Assembly (NCBI RefSeq): GCF_900182645.1
Contig: NZ_FXTA01000001.1
Location: 620,001-684,000 of the forward strand
Direction of reading: 5' to 3'
DNA: 64,000 nucleotides
Source: Flavobacterium resistens
GTDB lineage: Bacteria; Bacteroidota; Bacteroidia; Flavobacteriales; Flavobacteriaceae
Below the pieces are notes generated by a model. The model worked only from the letters and a program-made list of their open reading frames with translations. It had not been told where the DNA came from and searched no databases. Position numbers and translations under genes: made by a program. Positions 53,315 to 62,350 of the stretch are shown one piece after another (within the stretch, counting starts at the first letter, position 1; each line of letters starts with the position of its first letter).

Positions 53315-53974
53315 ATGTCGATTCAATCGAATTTAAGTACTATCAAAGCTAGTTTACCTGAACACGTAACTCTGGTTGCCGTTTCAAAAACAAAACCCGT
53401 TTCAGACTTATTACAAGCCTATGAAGCTGGGCAACGCATTTTTGGAGAAAACAAAATCCAGGAAATGACGGAGAAATGGGAACAAATGCCAAAAGACATT
53501 CAATGGCATATGATTGGTCATGTTCAGTCCAATAAAGTCAAATTTATGGCGCCTTATGTGACTTTGATTCATGGTGTTGATAGTTTGAAATTATTACAGG
53601 AAATCAACAAACAAGCTTTAAAAAATAACAGAATTATTGATTGTCTTCTTCAAATTTACATTGCCGAAGAAGAAACTAAATTTGGTTTGGACGAAAAAGA
53701 ACTAAATGAACTTTTAACTTCTGTTGAGTTTAAAGAGTTGAAAAATATTCGTATCTTGGGTTTGATGGGAATGGCAACTTTCACAGAAAACCAAAACCAG
53801 ATAAAAAAAGAATTTACACATTTAAAATCTATTTTTGATTCGATTCAGACACTGAAAACTAAAAACAGCGAATTGAATACTATATCAATGGGAATGTCCG
53901 GAGATTACCAACTAGCCATTGAATGCGGAAGTACAATGGTTCGCATTGGAAGCAGCATTTTTGGAGGACGCTAA
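53315..53974 (+). CDS. YggS-family PLP-homeostasis protein
   Basis: 219 residues, single-domain fold-type III PLP protein. The PLP lysine lies in VTLVAVSKTKPVSDL (about residue 26), with FGENKIQEMTEKWEQ, WHMIGHVQSNKVKFM and GMSGDYQLAIECGSTMVRIGSSIFG (C-terminal phosphate-binding region). It regulates cellular PLP and amino-acid pools but has no known catalysis. It starts 12 bp behind the hbd gene, so it is likely in the same transcript. Confidence 0.93.
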   Translation: MSIQSNLSTIKASLPEHVTLVAVSKTKPVSDLLQAYEAGQRIFGENKIQEMTEKWEQMPKDIQWHMIGHVQSNKVKFMAPYVTLIHGVDSLKLLQEINKQALKNNRIIDCLLQIYIAEEETKFGLDEKELNELLTSVEFKELKNIRILGLMGMATFTENQNQIKKEFTHLKSIFDSIQTLKTKNSELNTISMGMSGDYQLAIECGSTMVRIGSSIFGGR

Positions 53975-54034
53975 TAATTGTAGATTAAAGATTGTAGATT
54001 TACTGAATACTAAAAACTGAACTGAATACTGAAT

Positions 54035-55396
54035 TTGTACGCGATATTAGACATAGAAACCACTGGAGGACAATTTAATGAAGAAGGAATTACTGAAATC
54101 GCCATCTACAAATTTGACGGGCATGAAGTAGTTGACCAATTCATCAGCCTTGTCAATCCCGAAATTCCGATTCAGCCTTTTGTAGTAAAACTGACCGGAA
54201 TCAATAATGCTATGTTACAGTCGGCGCCAAAGTTTTACGAAGTTGCAAAACGTATTATCGAAATTACTTCCGATTGCGTAATTGTCGCTCATAACGCTTC
54301 TTTTGACTACAGAATCCTTCGTACTGAATTCAGACGTTTAGGCTATGATTTTGAAGCCAAAACGCTCTGTACAGTCGAATTAGCAAAAAAACTAATTCCG
54401 GAACAACCTTCTTACAGCTTAGGAAAATTAGTCCGCGCATTAGGAATTCCAATGGCAGATAGACATCGTGCAAGCGGAGATGCTATGGCAACTACAAAGT
54501 TGTTCAAAATGCTTTTGGAAAAAGATATCGAAAAAACCATCGTAAAAGATTTTATAAAGTTAGAAATCGAAAAAGGGATTGCACCAAAATTTTTAGATCT
54601 CTTAAACCAAATGCCAACTAAAACAGGCGTTTATTATATTTACAATGAAGGCGGTACTTTGATTTACATCGGCAAAAGCCAAAACATCAAAAAAAGAATC
54701 AATCAGCATTTTACCGGAATCACAACCAAAAGCAAAAAAATTCAGGCTGAAGTTTTTACCATAACTTATGATGAAACCGGAAGTGAATTAATTGCGCTTT
54801 TAAAAGAAAGCGAGGAAATAAAAGTAAACAGACCTAGATACAACCGCGCCCAACGAAAAACAATTTTTCAGTATGCTCTTTATGCTGAAAAAGATGCAAA
54901 CGGTTATCTTAACTTAAAACTTGAAAAAGCCGATGGCCGAAAAAAGGAAATTACTTCATATGCTAGTTTGCAAGAAGGAAAAAATGCACTTTTTAGATAT
55001 ACATCAAAATACCATTTGTGCCAAAAATTAACTGGCTTATACATCACTAAAAAGGAATGTTTTCAATACAAAATCAAAGAATGTGATGGTGCATGCATTG
55101 GCGAAGTAACTCCTGAAGTTTATAATTTGCGCGTGCAGCAATTCATTTCTGATAATAGTTTTGAAAATAAAAGCATGATTTTGATTGACCGTGGACGAAA
55201 TATAAACGAAAGAAGCGCTATTTTAATCGAAAATGGAATCTATAAAGGATATGCTTATTACGATTTAAACTATCAAATCACCAATATTGATATTCTTAAA
55301 AACATTCTGATTCCAATGCAGCACAACCGAGATGTAAAAAATATTATTCAGAGCTACATCCGCAAAAGCAAGTCATTGAAAATAATGCATTTTTAA
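54035..55396 (+). CDS. DnaQ-like exonuclease fused to a GIY-YIG (UvrC-type) nuclease
   Basis: 453 residues. Residues about 1-170 form a DEDDh 3'-5' exonuclease: DIETTGG (Asp/Glu), VAHNASFDYRIL and the final HRASGDAMAT (His, Asp). Residues about 195-275 form a GIY-YIG domain (GVYYIYNEGGTLIYIGKSQNIKKRINQHF), and the rest resembles the UvrC/Cho middle region with CDGACIGE cysteines (about 347). The start is TTG at 54035 (MYAILDIETTGG). Such fusions are thought to act in DNA repair or incision like UvrC/Cho, but the partner and role are not established here. Confidence 0.88.
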   Translation: MYAILDIETTGGQFNEEGITEIAIYKFDGHEVVDQFISLVNPEIPIQPFVVKLTGINNAMLQSAPKFYEVAKRIIEITSDCVIVAHNASFDYRILRTEFRRLGYDFEAKTLCTVELAKKLIPEQPSYSLGKLVRALGIPMADRHRASGDAMATTKLFKMLLEKDIEKTIVKDFIKLEIEKGIAPKFLDLLNQMPTKTGVYYIYNEGGTLIYIGKSQNIKKRINQHFTGITTKSKKIQAEVFTITYDETGSELIALLKESEEIKVNRPRYNRAQRKTIFQYALYAEKDANGYLNLKLEKADGRKKEITSYASLQEGKNALFRYTSKYHLCQKLTGLYITKKECFQYKIKECDGACIGEVTPEVYNLRVQQFISDNSFENKSMILIDRGRNINERSAILIENGIYKGYAYYDLNYQITNIDILKNILIPMQHNRDVKNIIQSYIRKSKSLKIMHF

Positions 55397-55426
55397 AAAA
55401 TCAATACTTTCATTATCTTTAAGGAA

Positions 55427-56266
55427 ATGAAAAAGCAAAAATCACAATACGAAATCTTTAGAGAAAAAATCAAAATTATCCTTTATGGAACAGATACCAT
55501 TTTAGGAAGAATGTTCGATTTAATTCTTTTAGGTTTGATTTTGCTGAGTGTTCTTTTAATAATGCTCGATACCGTTCAAGGAATTAGCTCCAAATATCAC
55601 GACCAATTGCTAATTTGCGAATGGATAATTACGGTATTTTTCACGATTGAATATATTCTTAGAATTATCTCCATTCAAAAACCAGTAAAATACATTATCA
55701 GTTTCTACGGAATCATTGATTTACTTGCCGTACTGCCAATGTATTTATCCATATTTTTTCCTGGTGCAAGTATTTTATCAATCGTAAGAGCATTGCGTTT
55801 TCTTCGATTATTTAAGATTTTACATATTCCGCAAATCAATCATCAATCACTACAATTAAAAGAAGCCATTGATGCCAGCAAAGAAAAAATTCTGGTTTTT
55901 ATTTACTTCGTTTTAATCAGCACGATAATTATTGGTTCTCTAATGTATTTGGTCGAAGGAAAAGAGTCTGGATTTACAAGTATTCCAATGGGAATTTATT
56001 GGACAATTGTTACTTTGACCACTGTCGGTTATGGCGACATTTCACCACAAACTCCTCTAGGACAATTCATTGCAGCATTTGTAATGATTTTAGGTTACGG
56101 AATCATTGCAGTTCCTACAGGAATTGTAACAGCTGAATTTGCAAAAAGCAGTCTAAAAAACAATGCAGTTAATAGCAAAAAAACATGCAAAAAATGTCAA
56201 TCTCAAATCCATTTTGATAACGCAAAATATTGCTATCAATGCGGAACAGAATTGCCTAATAATTAA
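55427..56266 (+). CDS. Voltage-gated potassium channel with C-terminal zinc ribbon
   Basis: 279 residues. Six-helix (S1-S6) layout: S4-type voltage sensor IVRALRFLRLFKIL (about residues 121-134), pore and filter IVTLTTVGYGDISP (about 202-215; TVGYGD selects K+), S6 FIAAFVMILGYGIIAVP. The cytoplasmic end carries CKKCQSQIHFDNAKYCYQCG (two CxxC pairs 12 residues apart), a likely zinc ribbon not usual for bacterial Kv-type channels. No ligand-binding RCK domain is present. The start is ATG 55427, 30 bp behind the exonuclease fusion gene. Confidence 0.9.
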   Translation: MKKQKSQYEIFREKIKIILYGTDTILGRMFDLILLGLILLSVLLIMLDTVQGISSKYHDQLLICEWIITVFFTIEYILRIISIQKPVKYIISFYGIIDLLAVLPMYLSIFFPGASILSIVRALRFLRLFKILHIPQINHQSLQLKEAIDASKEKILVFIYFVLISTIIIGSLMYLVEGKESGFTSIPMGIYWTIVTLTTVGYGDISPQTPLGQFIAAFVMILGYGIIAVPTGIVTAEFAKSSLKNNAVNSKKTCKKCQSQIHFDNAKYCYQCGTELPNN

Positions 56267-56419
56267 TTTATGAAGCCAATCCAGCTGTACATTACAACTC
56301 CTCCTTATATTTGTTGTTTTTTAAAGTCATAAAAGGAGCTTCCGTTGGTCGCTCTTTTATTCCAAAAAAAACAAACAAATATAAGTCCGGGGTTTCCATT
56401 TCCATCTGGGCTAAAAAAT

Positions 56420-57343
56420 ATGAAATACCTAATTACCATTGTCGGACCAACAGCCATAGGCAAAACAGCCTTAAGTATTGCTTTGGCACAACATTTTAAA
56501 TGCGAGATAATTTCCTGTGACAGTCGTCAGTTTTTTAAAGAAATGACGATCGGAACTGCAGTTCCAAGTCAGGAAGAATTAAATGCAGCAAAACATCATT
56601 TCATTCAAAATAAATCCATTTTTGAAAATTATACAGTTGGCGATTACGAAAAAGAAGCACTTTTAAAACTGGAAGAATTTTATCAAAATAATGATTTTGC
56701 CATTCTAATTGGCGGATCAGGTTTGTATGTGGATGCCGTTTTAAAAGGTTTTGATGAATTTCCAGAAATCGCTCCAGAAATTCGTGCCGAAGTAAATTCA
56801 AACTATGAAAAACTCGGAATTGAGTATCTTCAAAAACAACTTAAAAATTTAGACCCTGATTATTATCAAAAAATAACTATCGAAAATCCCCAGACTTTAC
56901 AAAATCCACAACGAATGATGCGTTTTGTAGAAGTTTGTATTGGTTCACAAAAACCATATTCTTCATTCTTAAATCAGAAGAAAAACAACAGAAACTTCAC
57001 TCCTATTTTAATTGGTTTAGATGCTGACAGAGAAGTTATTTACAATCGAATCAATCAGCGTGTAGATATAATGATGAATGCCGGATTATTAGAAGAAGCC
57101 AAAGCTCTTTACCCTAATAAAGAACTCAATGCGTTACAGACCGTAGGTTATAGAGAATTATTTAGTTATTTAGACGGAGAATTCACTTTACCTTTCGCAA
57201 TTGAAGAAATCAAAAAAAACACACGAAGATTCTCAAAAAGACAATTAACCTGGTTCAAACGAAACGAAGATACCAGATGGTTTGACTACAATATAGACAG
57301 ACAAAAAATATTTGATTACATAAATTTAAAATTGAAAGTATAA
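56420..57343 (+). CDS. miaA: tRNA dimethylallyltransferase
   Basis: 307 residues from ATG 56420 (MKYLITIVGPTAIGKTALS); an in-frame upstream extension to 56345 is not needed and is rejected. It transfers a dimethylallyl group to A37 of tRNAs reading UNN codons. The P-loop is GPTAIGKTALS (about 9-19), with SCDSRQFFKEMTIGTAVPS, FILIGGSGLYVDAVLKGFDEFP and LQTVGYRELFSYL conserved. MiaE for later hydroxylation of the same nucleotide is at 13105-13698. Confidence 0.94.
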   Translation: MKYLITIVGPTAIGKTALSIALAQHFKCEIISCDSRQFFKEMTIGTAVPSQEELNAAKHHFIQNKSIFENYTVGDYEKEALLKLEEFYQNNDFAILIGGSGLYVDAVLKGFDEFPEIAPEIRAEVNSNYEKLGIEYLQKQLKNLDPDYYQKITIENPQTLQNPQRMMRFVEVCIGSQKPYSSFLNQKKNNRNFTPILIGLDADREVIYNRINQRVDIMMNAGLLEEAKALYPNKELNALQTVGYRELFSYLDGEFTLPFAIEEIKKNTRRFSKRQLTWFKRNEDTRWFDYNIDRQKIFDYINLKLKV

Positions 57344-57393
57344 TTTTCTTAAACAATTTTATATATATTTAGACTTACCTAAATCTGTTCTAA

Positions 57394-58083
57394 ATGAGAA
57401 AAATTATATTTCTATTTTTTATTCTTTTTACATGTTATTCTTGTGAAATTCAATACGATGGAGAAACAAGACTTGTAGTTCAGGGACAAGTGGTTGATCG
57501 AAACAGTAATCCAATTCCGAATAAAAGAATTGAAATAAATAATTTTTCCGATGGAACTTACACTCCAAGTGATTTAATAAGTTATACCAAAACAGATTCC
57601 GAAGGGAAATTTTTAATGATCTTTCCCGCACCAAAGGGTGAGGATATCGAAATAATCACTACACTCAATGGTTATAATTTTGATGATGATTATGCTACTC
57701 TAAACTATGCTACTGGATTTCAAAATAAAAGCATAACGGCTCTAAAGAAAAATTTCAAAAATTATAAATTAGACCTCAATCAGGTAACTTTATATAAGAA
57801 TGATGAAATCACGCAGCTTCAAATACAGTTAAACAAAACATCAACTAACAAAACAGTCACAGCACTTAATGTTCAAGGAGTTTTGTCAAAAGACTTTACC
57901 GATTTAAATTATAAAAATGAAAATCATTATCTTGAAACAAATTTTAATGTTGTTAAAAATCAGAATGTACGCTTAAGTTATACGATCGCAGATTACTCAG
58001 ATCCTACAAAAGTGGTTACAACTAATCACGAAACTATTATTCCAATCAATTCTGAAAAAGTAATCCATCTTTTAACTTATTAA
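57394..58083 (+). CDS. Lipoprotein with carboxypeptidase-regulatory-like domain
   Basis: 229 residues. Lipoprotein signal MRKIIFLFFILFTCYSC (Cys17), then a CarboxypepD_reg-like beta-sandwich (about 27-90: VVQGQVVDRNSNPIPNKRIEIN, SYTKTDSEGKFLMIF) and an unassigned beta-rich second half. It is directly followed (2 bp) by the barrel gene at 58086, so the two probably form a surface pair; the function is unknown. Confidence 0.7.
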   Translation: MRKIIFLFFILFTCYSCEIQYDGETRLVVQGQVVDRNSNPIPNKRIEINNFSDGTYTPSDLISYTKTDSEGKFLMIFPAPKGEDIEIITTLNGYNFDDDYATLNYATGFQNKSITALKKNFKNYKLDLNQVTLYKNDEITQLQIQLNKTSTNKTVTALNVQGVLSKDFTDLNYKNENHYLETNFNVVKNQNVRLSYTIADYSDPTKVVTTNHETIIPINSEKVIHLLTY

Positions 58084-58085
58084 TT

Positions 58086-58679
58086 ATGAAATTAAAAGTT
58101 CTATTCTTTTTATTCCTTCTTCAATTATCATATAGCCAGGAAACTGAAAACAAAAATTTAGTAAAATTCAATCACGACATTCGCGTAAATCTTATAATCC
58201 CTTCCACTTTTGGCGATAATTTTCTAGCGAAAGCTAGTGACAGTCACTTGGGAATTGGAACAAATTTCAGTTTTTTAAGAATTCATAATTTTAAATTGGG
58301 AGCGGGTTACGATTTTATACCTTATTCCACAACTGATATTTCCATGGCAGGAAATATTAAATCTTCTGAATTTCATACTCTTTACGGCGATGTTTCTTAT
58401 GAAATCAAAATAACAGACAAACTCAACTTCGAACCTTATTTTGGTTATGGAGGCGCAAAACTCAAATTCGAATCAGATGGCAGAAGTTTTGGAAATCAAA
58501 AAGGAAATAATTTCAGAATTGGTTTTAATACTGATTACAAACTAGCCAAAAGATTTTCGGTATATTTTGGTTTTTGCTATCTAAAATCAAATCTGGATAT
58601 CAACACTTCTCCTGAATTTGTCTCATTTTATGATAATACGGAGCTATTTCAATTTAATTTTGGAATAAAAATTCATTAA
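58086..58679 (+). CDS. Outer-membrane beta-barrel protein
   Basis: 197 residues. Signal peptide MKLKVLFFLFLLQLSYSQ, then an 8-strand-type barrel (about 25-197) ending NTELFQFNFGIKIH (aromatic last strand). It starts 2 bp after the stop of the lipoprotein gene, strongly suggesting co-expression and perhaps a complex at the outer membrane. No named family was recognised. Confidence 0.72.
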   Translation: MKLKVLFFLFLLQLSYSQETENKNLVKFNHDIRVNLIIPSTFGDNFLAKASDSHLGIGTNFSFLRIHNFKLGAGYDFIPYSTTDISMAGNIKSSEFHTLYGDVSYEIKITDKLNFEPYFGYGGAKLKFESDGRSFGNQKGNNFRIGFNTDYKLAKRFSVYFGFCYLKSNLDINTSPEFVSFYDNTELFQFNFGIKIH

Positions 58680-58721
58680 TTTTGTATTTCTTTAAATACA
58701 AAATTAAAAGAATACCATCCC

Positions 58722-59468
58722 ATGCCAATATCTCCAAATTTCACATCAGTTTTAAGTAAAAACTGGGAAATCAATTTCACGCAATGTACACCAACTGGTT
58801 ATTTAAAATATACCGATTTGTGTAATCTTTTGCAACTTACAGCTGCAGCACATTCAGAAGTTGGCGGAATCAGTTTTACTGATATGCAGGAATTTGATCA
58901 GGCTTGGGTTTTAAGCAGAATGCGTGTCGAAATTACAGCTTTACCAAAATGGCAGGATGTGGTTACAGTAAAAACATGGATTAATAGTCTTGAAAATTCA
59001 CGATCTGTGCGTGCGCTTGAAATGTATGTAAATGGAGAAAAAATTGTGGGAAGCGAAACGTATTGGGCAGTTTTTAATACAAAAGCACGTCGCCCGGAAG
59101 CTTTAGCTTTGCCTTATGAACATTTTGAACTTTTTCCTGAAAACAGAGCAACTACCGAAGGTTTCTCTAAAATAAATATCAATCCTGAAAAAGAATCGGT
59201 TTTCGAAAAAACCGTTTATTTATCAGATTTAGACATTGTCAATCATGCTAATAATGTGAAATATCTAGAATGGTGCTTGGATCACGTTAACGCAAAAAAA
59301 ATTCTAAAACAAGAAGTTAAAAGCTTTGAAATGAATTTTCTGAAAGAGCTTTCTTTAAATGATCAGGTTGTTATTCACGAAAGTGATAATGACGATCAAT
59401 CTGCAACAACATTTAGCATTACAAAAGGAGACAAAAATTGTTTTGCTTTAGAATTGCATTGGAAATAA
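58722..59468 (+). CDS. Acyl-ACP thioesterase
   Basis: 248 residues, double hot-dog FatA/FatB-like fold (N-terminal half about 7-130, C-terminal half about 155-248). The catalytic region DLDIVNHANNVKYLEWCLDHV (Asp/Asn/His, about 168-188) matches the DxDxNxHxN thioesterase motif. It hydrolyses acyl-ACP to free fatty acid, or acts on acyl-CoA. It is monocistronic with a shared terminator at 59503-59527. Confidence 0.88.
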   Translation: MPISPNFTSVLSKNWEINFTQCTPTGYLKYTDLCNLLQLTAAAHSEVGGISFTDMQEFDQAWVLSRMRVEITALPKWQDVVTVKTWINSLENSRSVRALEMYVNGEKIVGSETYWAVFNTKARRPEALALPYEHFELFPENRATTEGFSKININPEKESVFEKTVYLSDLDIVNHANNVKYLEWCLDHVNAKKILKQEVKSFEMNFLKELSLNDQVVIHESDNDDQSATTFSITKGDKNCFALELHWK

Positions 59469-59502
59469 ACTGCAACTCCATTCAAGAAATTGTAATTAAT
59501 AA

Positions 59503-59527
59503 AAAAACGATGCAAATTGCATCGTTT
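59503..59527. terminator. Bidirectional terminator between the thioesterase gene and the TPR gene
   Basis: AAAAACGATGCA / TGCATCGTTTTT with a 3-nt loop between convergent genes ending at 59468 and 59543. Confidence 0.8.
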
Positions 59528-59542
59528 TTCACTTTATCAAAA

Positions 59543-60067
59543 TCATTTCGATTTCTTTTTAGAATCTTTTTTAGATTTCTTTTTCTTTAGTAAATCTATT
59601 TTGTTTTCTATTCTTTTCTCAACGTCAGTTATATTACACTCAAAAGAGAATTGCAAAGTATGAAGTTTTGCATTTTTAATTTCTTTTAATCCCTTTTTAA
59701 ACTCTTGCTGAGCTTCATAGAGAATCGCTTTTTTTACATAAATATCAGATTTATTAATCCCTTTTATCGTCAAAGCAAAATCGATTAATTTTTGAGCTTC
59801 TTCATAATCTTCATTCAAAATTAAAGTCTGCAAATAATGTGGATATACTTCCAACGCGTGAATATTAATGGCTAAAGCTTGCTGAAAATAAGATTTCGCT
59901 TCTTCGTAATTCAATAATTGTTCTGCCTGAATTCTTCCGTACAAACACAAAACCATCGTGTTTTTATCATCATATGAAAAAGCGTAATCTAAAGATTCAA
60001 TCGTTTCTTCAAGCGAATACGGATAATTATCCAAAGCCTGAAAAAGATATTTATCAATTGTTTTCAT
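59543..60067 (-). CDS. Tetratricopeptide-repeat protein behind prfH
   Basis: 174 residues. At least three TPR-like helix pairs (about 15-125; NTMVLCLYGRIQAEQLLNYEEAKSYFQQAL, EVYPHYLQTLILNEDYEEAQKLIDFAL, SDIYVKKAILYEAQQEFKKGLKEI) and a very Lys-rich C-terminus (KKKKSKKDSKKKSK) that could touch nucleic acid or ribosomes. Its ATG overlaps the prfH stop by 14 bp, so it is translationally coupled to the repair operon. No named family was recognised; a role as an adaptor is inference. Confidence 0.75.
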   Translation of the reverse strand: MKTIDKYLFQALDNYPYSLEETIESLDYAFSYDDKNTMVLCLYGRIQAEQLLNYEEAKSYFQQALAINIHALEVYPHYLQTLILNEDYEEAQKLIDFALTIKGINKSDIYVKKAILYEAQQEFKKGLKEIKNAKLHTLQFSFECNITDVEKRIENKIDLLKKKKSKKDSKKKSK

Positions 60068-60743
60068 TTCGTAAATCGTTTTTTAGTTTCTGACGAATTC
60101 CTTTGTAGCTTTTCTCTACTTTATTCTTTTTAAAATCACTTCCGGTAAAAACTCTAACAGGATTTCCACGCTCAATATTAAGCTGATTTTCCCATTGTTT
60201 CCCCACATGATTTTTAAGCTGAATTAGTTTTTCGTCTTCTAATTTTTTTAATAATCTTTCTGTTGCTAATTTTTTGTTTTGATGCTGTGAACGACTATCC
60301 ATTGCTACCACAGCAATTCCTGTTGGAGTATGCGTCGCACGAATTGCAGAACTCACTTTGTTTACATGCTGACCACCGGAGCCAGAACTTCGCATAGCCT
60401 GATATTGAATATCATTTTCTGAAACTGAAGCATTTTTCTGCGCTTCGATTTCAAAAATTCCAATAAACCAGTTCTTGCGTTTATGCATTTTCCTAAACTG
60501 ACTTTGACCAATCCATTGAATAGTTCCAATCCAGGAATTTACAAAACTGTCAGTATTTTTTCCTTTTACAGAAATCGATGCTGTTTCAACCGTTCCATTT
60601 TCCTGCCCTGCTTCACGCTGCAACAAAACAGTTTCTAAATTTTGACCTTGTGCTTCTTCCAAAACTTTTTTAAGCACTTGGGCAACAACCCAAGTGCATT
60701 CTGCAGGTCCGCGACCTGCAGTTATTTGAATAATTCTTTCCAT
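60054..60743 (-). CDS. prfH: Peptide chain release factor homologue PrfH
   Basis: 229 residues, RF-I domain only. It has the peptidyl-hydrolysing GGQ motif in MRSSGSGGQHVNKVSSAIRATHTPTGI (about 128-154) and the basic QHQNKKLATERLL helix. It lacks the codon-recognition (PxT/SPF) domain of RF1/RF2. PrfH pairs with an RtcB-type ligase; published work (recalled, RtcB2-PrfH) shows the pair rescues and repairs ribosomes cut in the 16S decoding region by colicin E3-type toxins. It is 3 bp from rtcB and overlaps the TPR gene. Confidence 0.92.
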   Translation of the reverse strand: MERIIQITAGRGPAECTWVVAQVLKKVLEEAQGQNLETVLLQREAGQENGTVETASISVKGKNTDSFVNSWIGTIQWIGQSQFRKMHKRKNWFIGIFEIEAQKNASVSENDIQYQAMRSSGSGGQHVNKVSSAIRATHTPTGIAVVAMDSRSQHQNKKLATERLLKKLEDEKLIQLKNHVGKQWENQLNIERGNPVRVFTGSDFKKNKVEKSYKGIRQKLKNDLRNENN

Positions 60744-60746
60744 TTT

Positions 60747-62150
60747 TTAAATCTCTTTTTGGCGGTCCATTCTAACAATCTTCGGCGTAAAAGTTCCCAG
60801 AACTTCAACTAAATCCTTTTGGTTTGCCATTACTTTCGTAATGTCTTTGTACGCCATCGGAGCCTCATCAATATTACCTCCAATCAAAGTCACATCATTT
60901 GCTTTCAAAACCTTTTTAATTTCGCTTTGAGTAAAATTACTTTTGCACTTCGCTCTTGAAAACAAACGTCCGGCACCATGTGAAGCAGAATTTAGACTTT
61001 CGGCATTTCCTTTTCCTTTTACAATGTAACCTGGTGCAGTCATCGAACCCGGAATAATTCCTAATTGACCATCACTTGCAGGAGTTGCTCCTTTTCTGTG
61101 AACAATACATTCCTGACCGTTTACCATTTCTTTCCATGCAAAATTGTGGTGGTTTTCAATCGTTACTACTACTCTCTTTCCAATCGCTTTGGCAATTCGT
61201 CTATGAATATCATCATGGCAGGCTTTCGCATATTCTCCGGCTAAATTCATTGCCAACCAATATTCCTGACCATCATGAGTATTTAAATCTAACCAAGCCA
61301 AATGCTGTACATTTTTTGGTAACGGACATTGTTTTGTTGCTAAATACGTGTAATGCTTTGCAATATTTGCACCCAAACCACGAGATCCACTATGCGAAAG
61401 AACAGCAAAATATTCACCTTTTTCCAATTTCCATTCATTCTCCGGATTTTCTATTTTAGCGATTCCAAATTCCACAAAATGATTTCCTCCGCCTGAGCTT
61501 CCTAATTGTTTATAAGCTTTTGGCAAAAGATTCTTCAGTAACGGAATATCCTGAAATTCACTTTTATAAAATACTTCATGATCTACTCGTGAAGTGTGCG
61601 TTTCATACATTCCGAATTTTGTATTATCTTTCAAAATTGCTTCTAATTGATGTTCTTTTCCTTTGAAATGAGAAGCCGGTAAATCAAAAATTGAAAGGCT
61701 CATTCGACATCCAATATCAACTCCAACTCCATATGGAATTACGGCATTATCAGTAGCTAAAACACCACCGATTGGCAATCCATAACCCGAATGTGCATCT
61801 GGCATCAAAGCTCCAGCAACTGAAATTGGTAATTTCAAAGAATCATACAATTGAAATTTTGCTTGCTGATCAATTTCGTTTTCTCCAAAAATTGTAAAAG
61901 GTGCTCTGGTTGCCTTAAGCTGATGCATTCTTACCTGAACTGGTTTAATCAAACCTTCCGCAACTTTTCCCCATGTTCCGTTTCCTTCGTATTTTTCAGG
62001 ATGTAACAAAACATCTTTCGCCTCTGTTAGAATAGATTCCTTTTTTTCTCTTTTTCTATATCTGTTTATCTGCCCTAAGGCTATGTTTATTGAATTGTTC
62101 TTTGGAAAACCTAATTTAATCAGGTCTTTTCCAGATAATTTATTTCCCAT
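60747..62150 (-). CDS. rtcB: RNA ligase RtcB
   Basis: 467 residues. It joins 2',3'-cyclic phosphate and 5'-OH RNA ends using GTP and manganese. Ligands and active residues are in VGVDIGCRMSLSIF (Cys, about 118), GGGNHFVEFG and LSHSGSRGLG (metal-binding His), and NSASHGAGRLFSR (His that accepts GMP, about 380). It is the first gene of a three-gene operon with prfH and the TPR gene. The upstream 62151-62506 region looks like a regulated leader (see that entry), with no consensus promoter between the terminator there and the ATG at 62150. Confidence 0.94.
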   Translation of the reverse strand: MGNKLSGKDLIKLGFPKNNSINIALGQINRYRKREKKESILTEAKDVLLHPEKYEGNGTWGKVAEGLIKPVQVRMHQLKATRAPFTIFGENEIDQQAKFQLYDSLKLPISVAGALMPDAHSGYGLPIGGVLATDNAVIPYGVGVDIGCRMSLSIFDLPASHFKGKEHQLEAILKDNTKFGMYETHTSRVDHEVFYKSEFQDIPLLKNLLPKAYKQLGSSGGGNHFVEFGIAKIENPENEWKLEKGEYFAVLSHSGSRGLGANIAKHYTYLATKQCPLPKNVQHLAWLDLNTHDGQEYWLAMNLAGEYAKACHDDIHRRIAKAIGKRVVVTIENHHNFAWKEMVNGQECIVHRKGATPASDGQLGIIPGSMTAPGYIVKGKGNAESLNSASHGAGRLFSRAKCKSNFTQSEIKKVLKANDVTLIGGNIDEAPMAYKDITKVMANQKDLVEVLGTFTPKIVRMDRQKEI

Positions 62151-62293
62151 AAATTTTTAAATAATTTTTATTTTGGGCACATCAATGAAGATCATATTAA
62201 AGTTTAAAATGAAATAATGATGCGCGGTAACTTCTATCCTGTTAGGATAAATTTTTAAATCTTTTTTCGGGAAAATTTTGAAGTGTCTAGAAT

Positions 62294-62330
62294 AAAAAAA
62301 GCCCGAAACTTATTGTCTTCGGGCTTTTTT
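62294..62330 (-). terminator. Intrinsic terminator ahead of rtcB
   Basis: AAAAAAGCCCGAA / TTCGGGCTTTTTT on the minus strand with an 11-nt loop and a T run of seven. It lies between the 27-codon ORF and rtcB, not behind any larger gene. Confidence 0.85.
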
Positions 62331-62350
62331 ATATATCTAAAAATGTATTT

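Noticed and set aside
53975..54034. Short words (TGTAGATT, ACTGAATACT) before the exonuclease gene taken as possible tRNA or sRNA
   Set aside because: No cloverleaf, no stable stem and no terminator; simple spacer words.
61076..61459. 127-codon plus-strand frame inside rtcB
   Set aside because: Antisense shadow of the RtcB active-site region.
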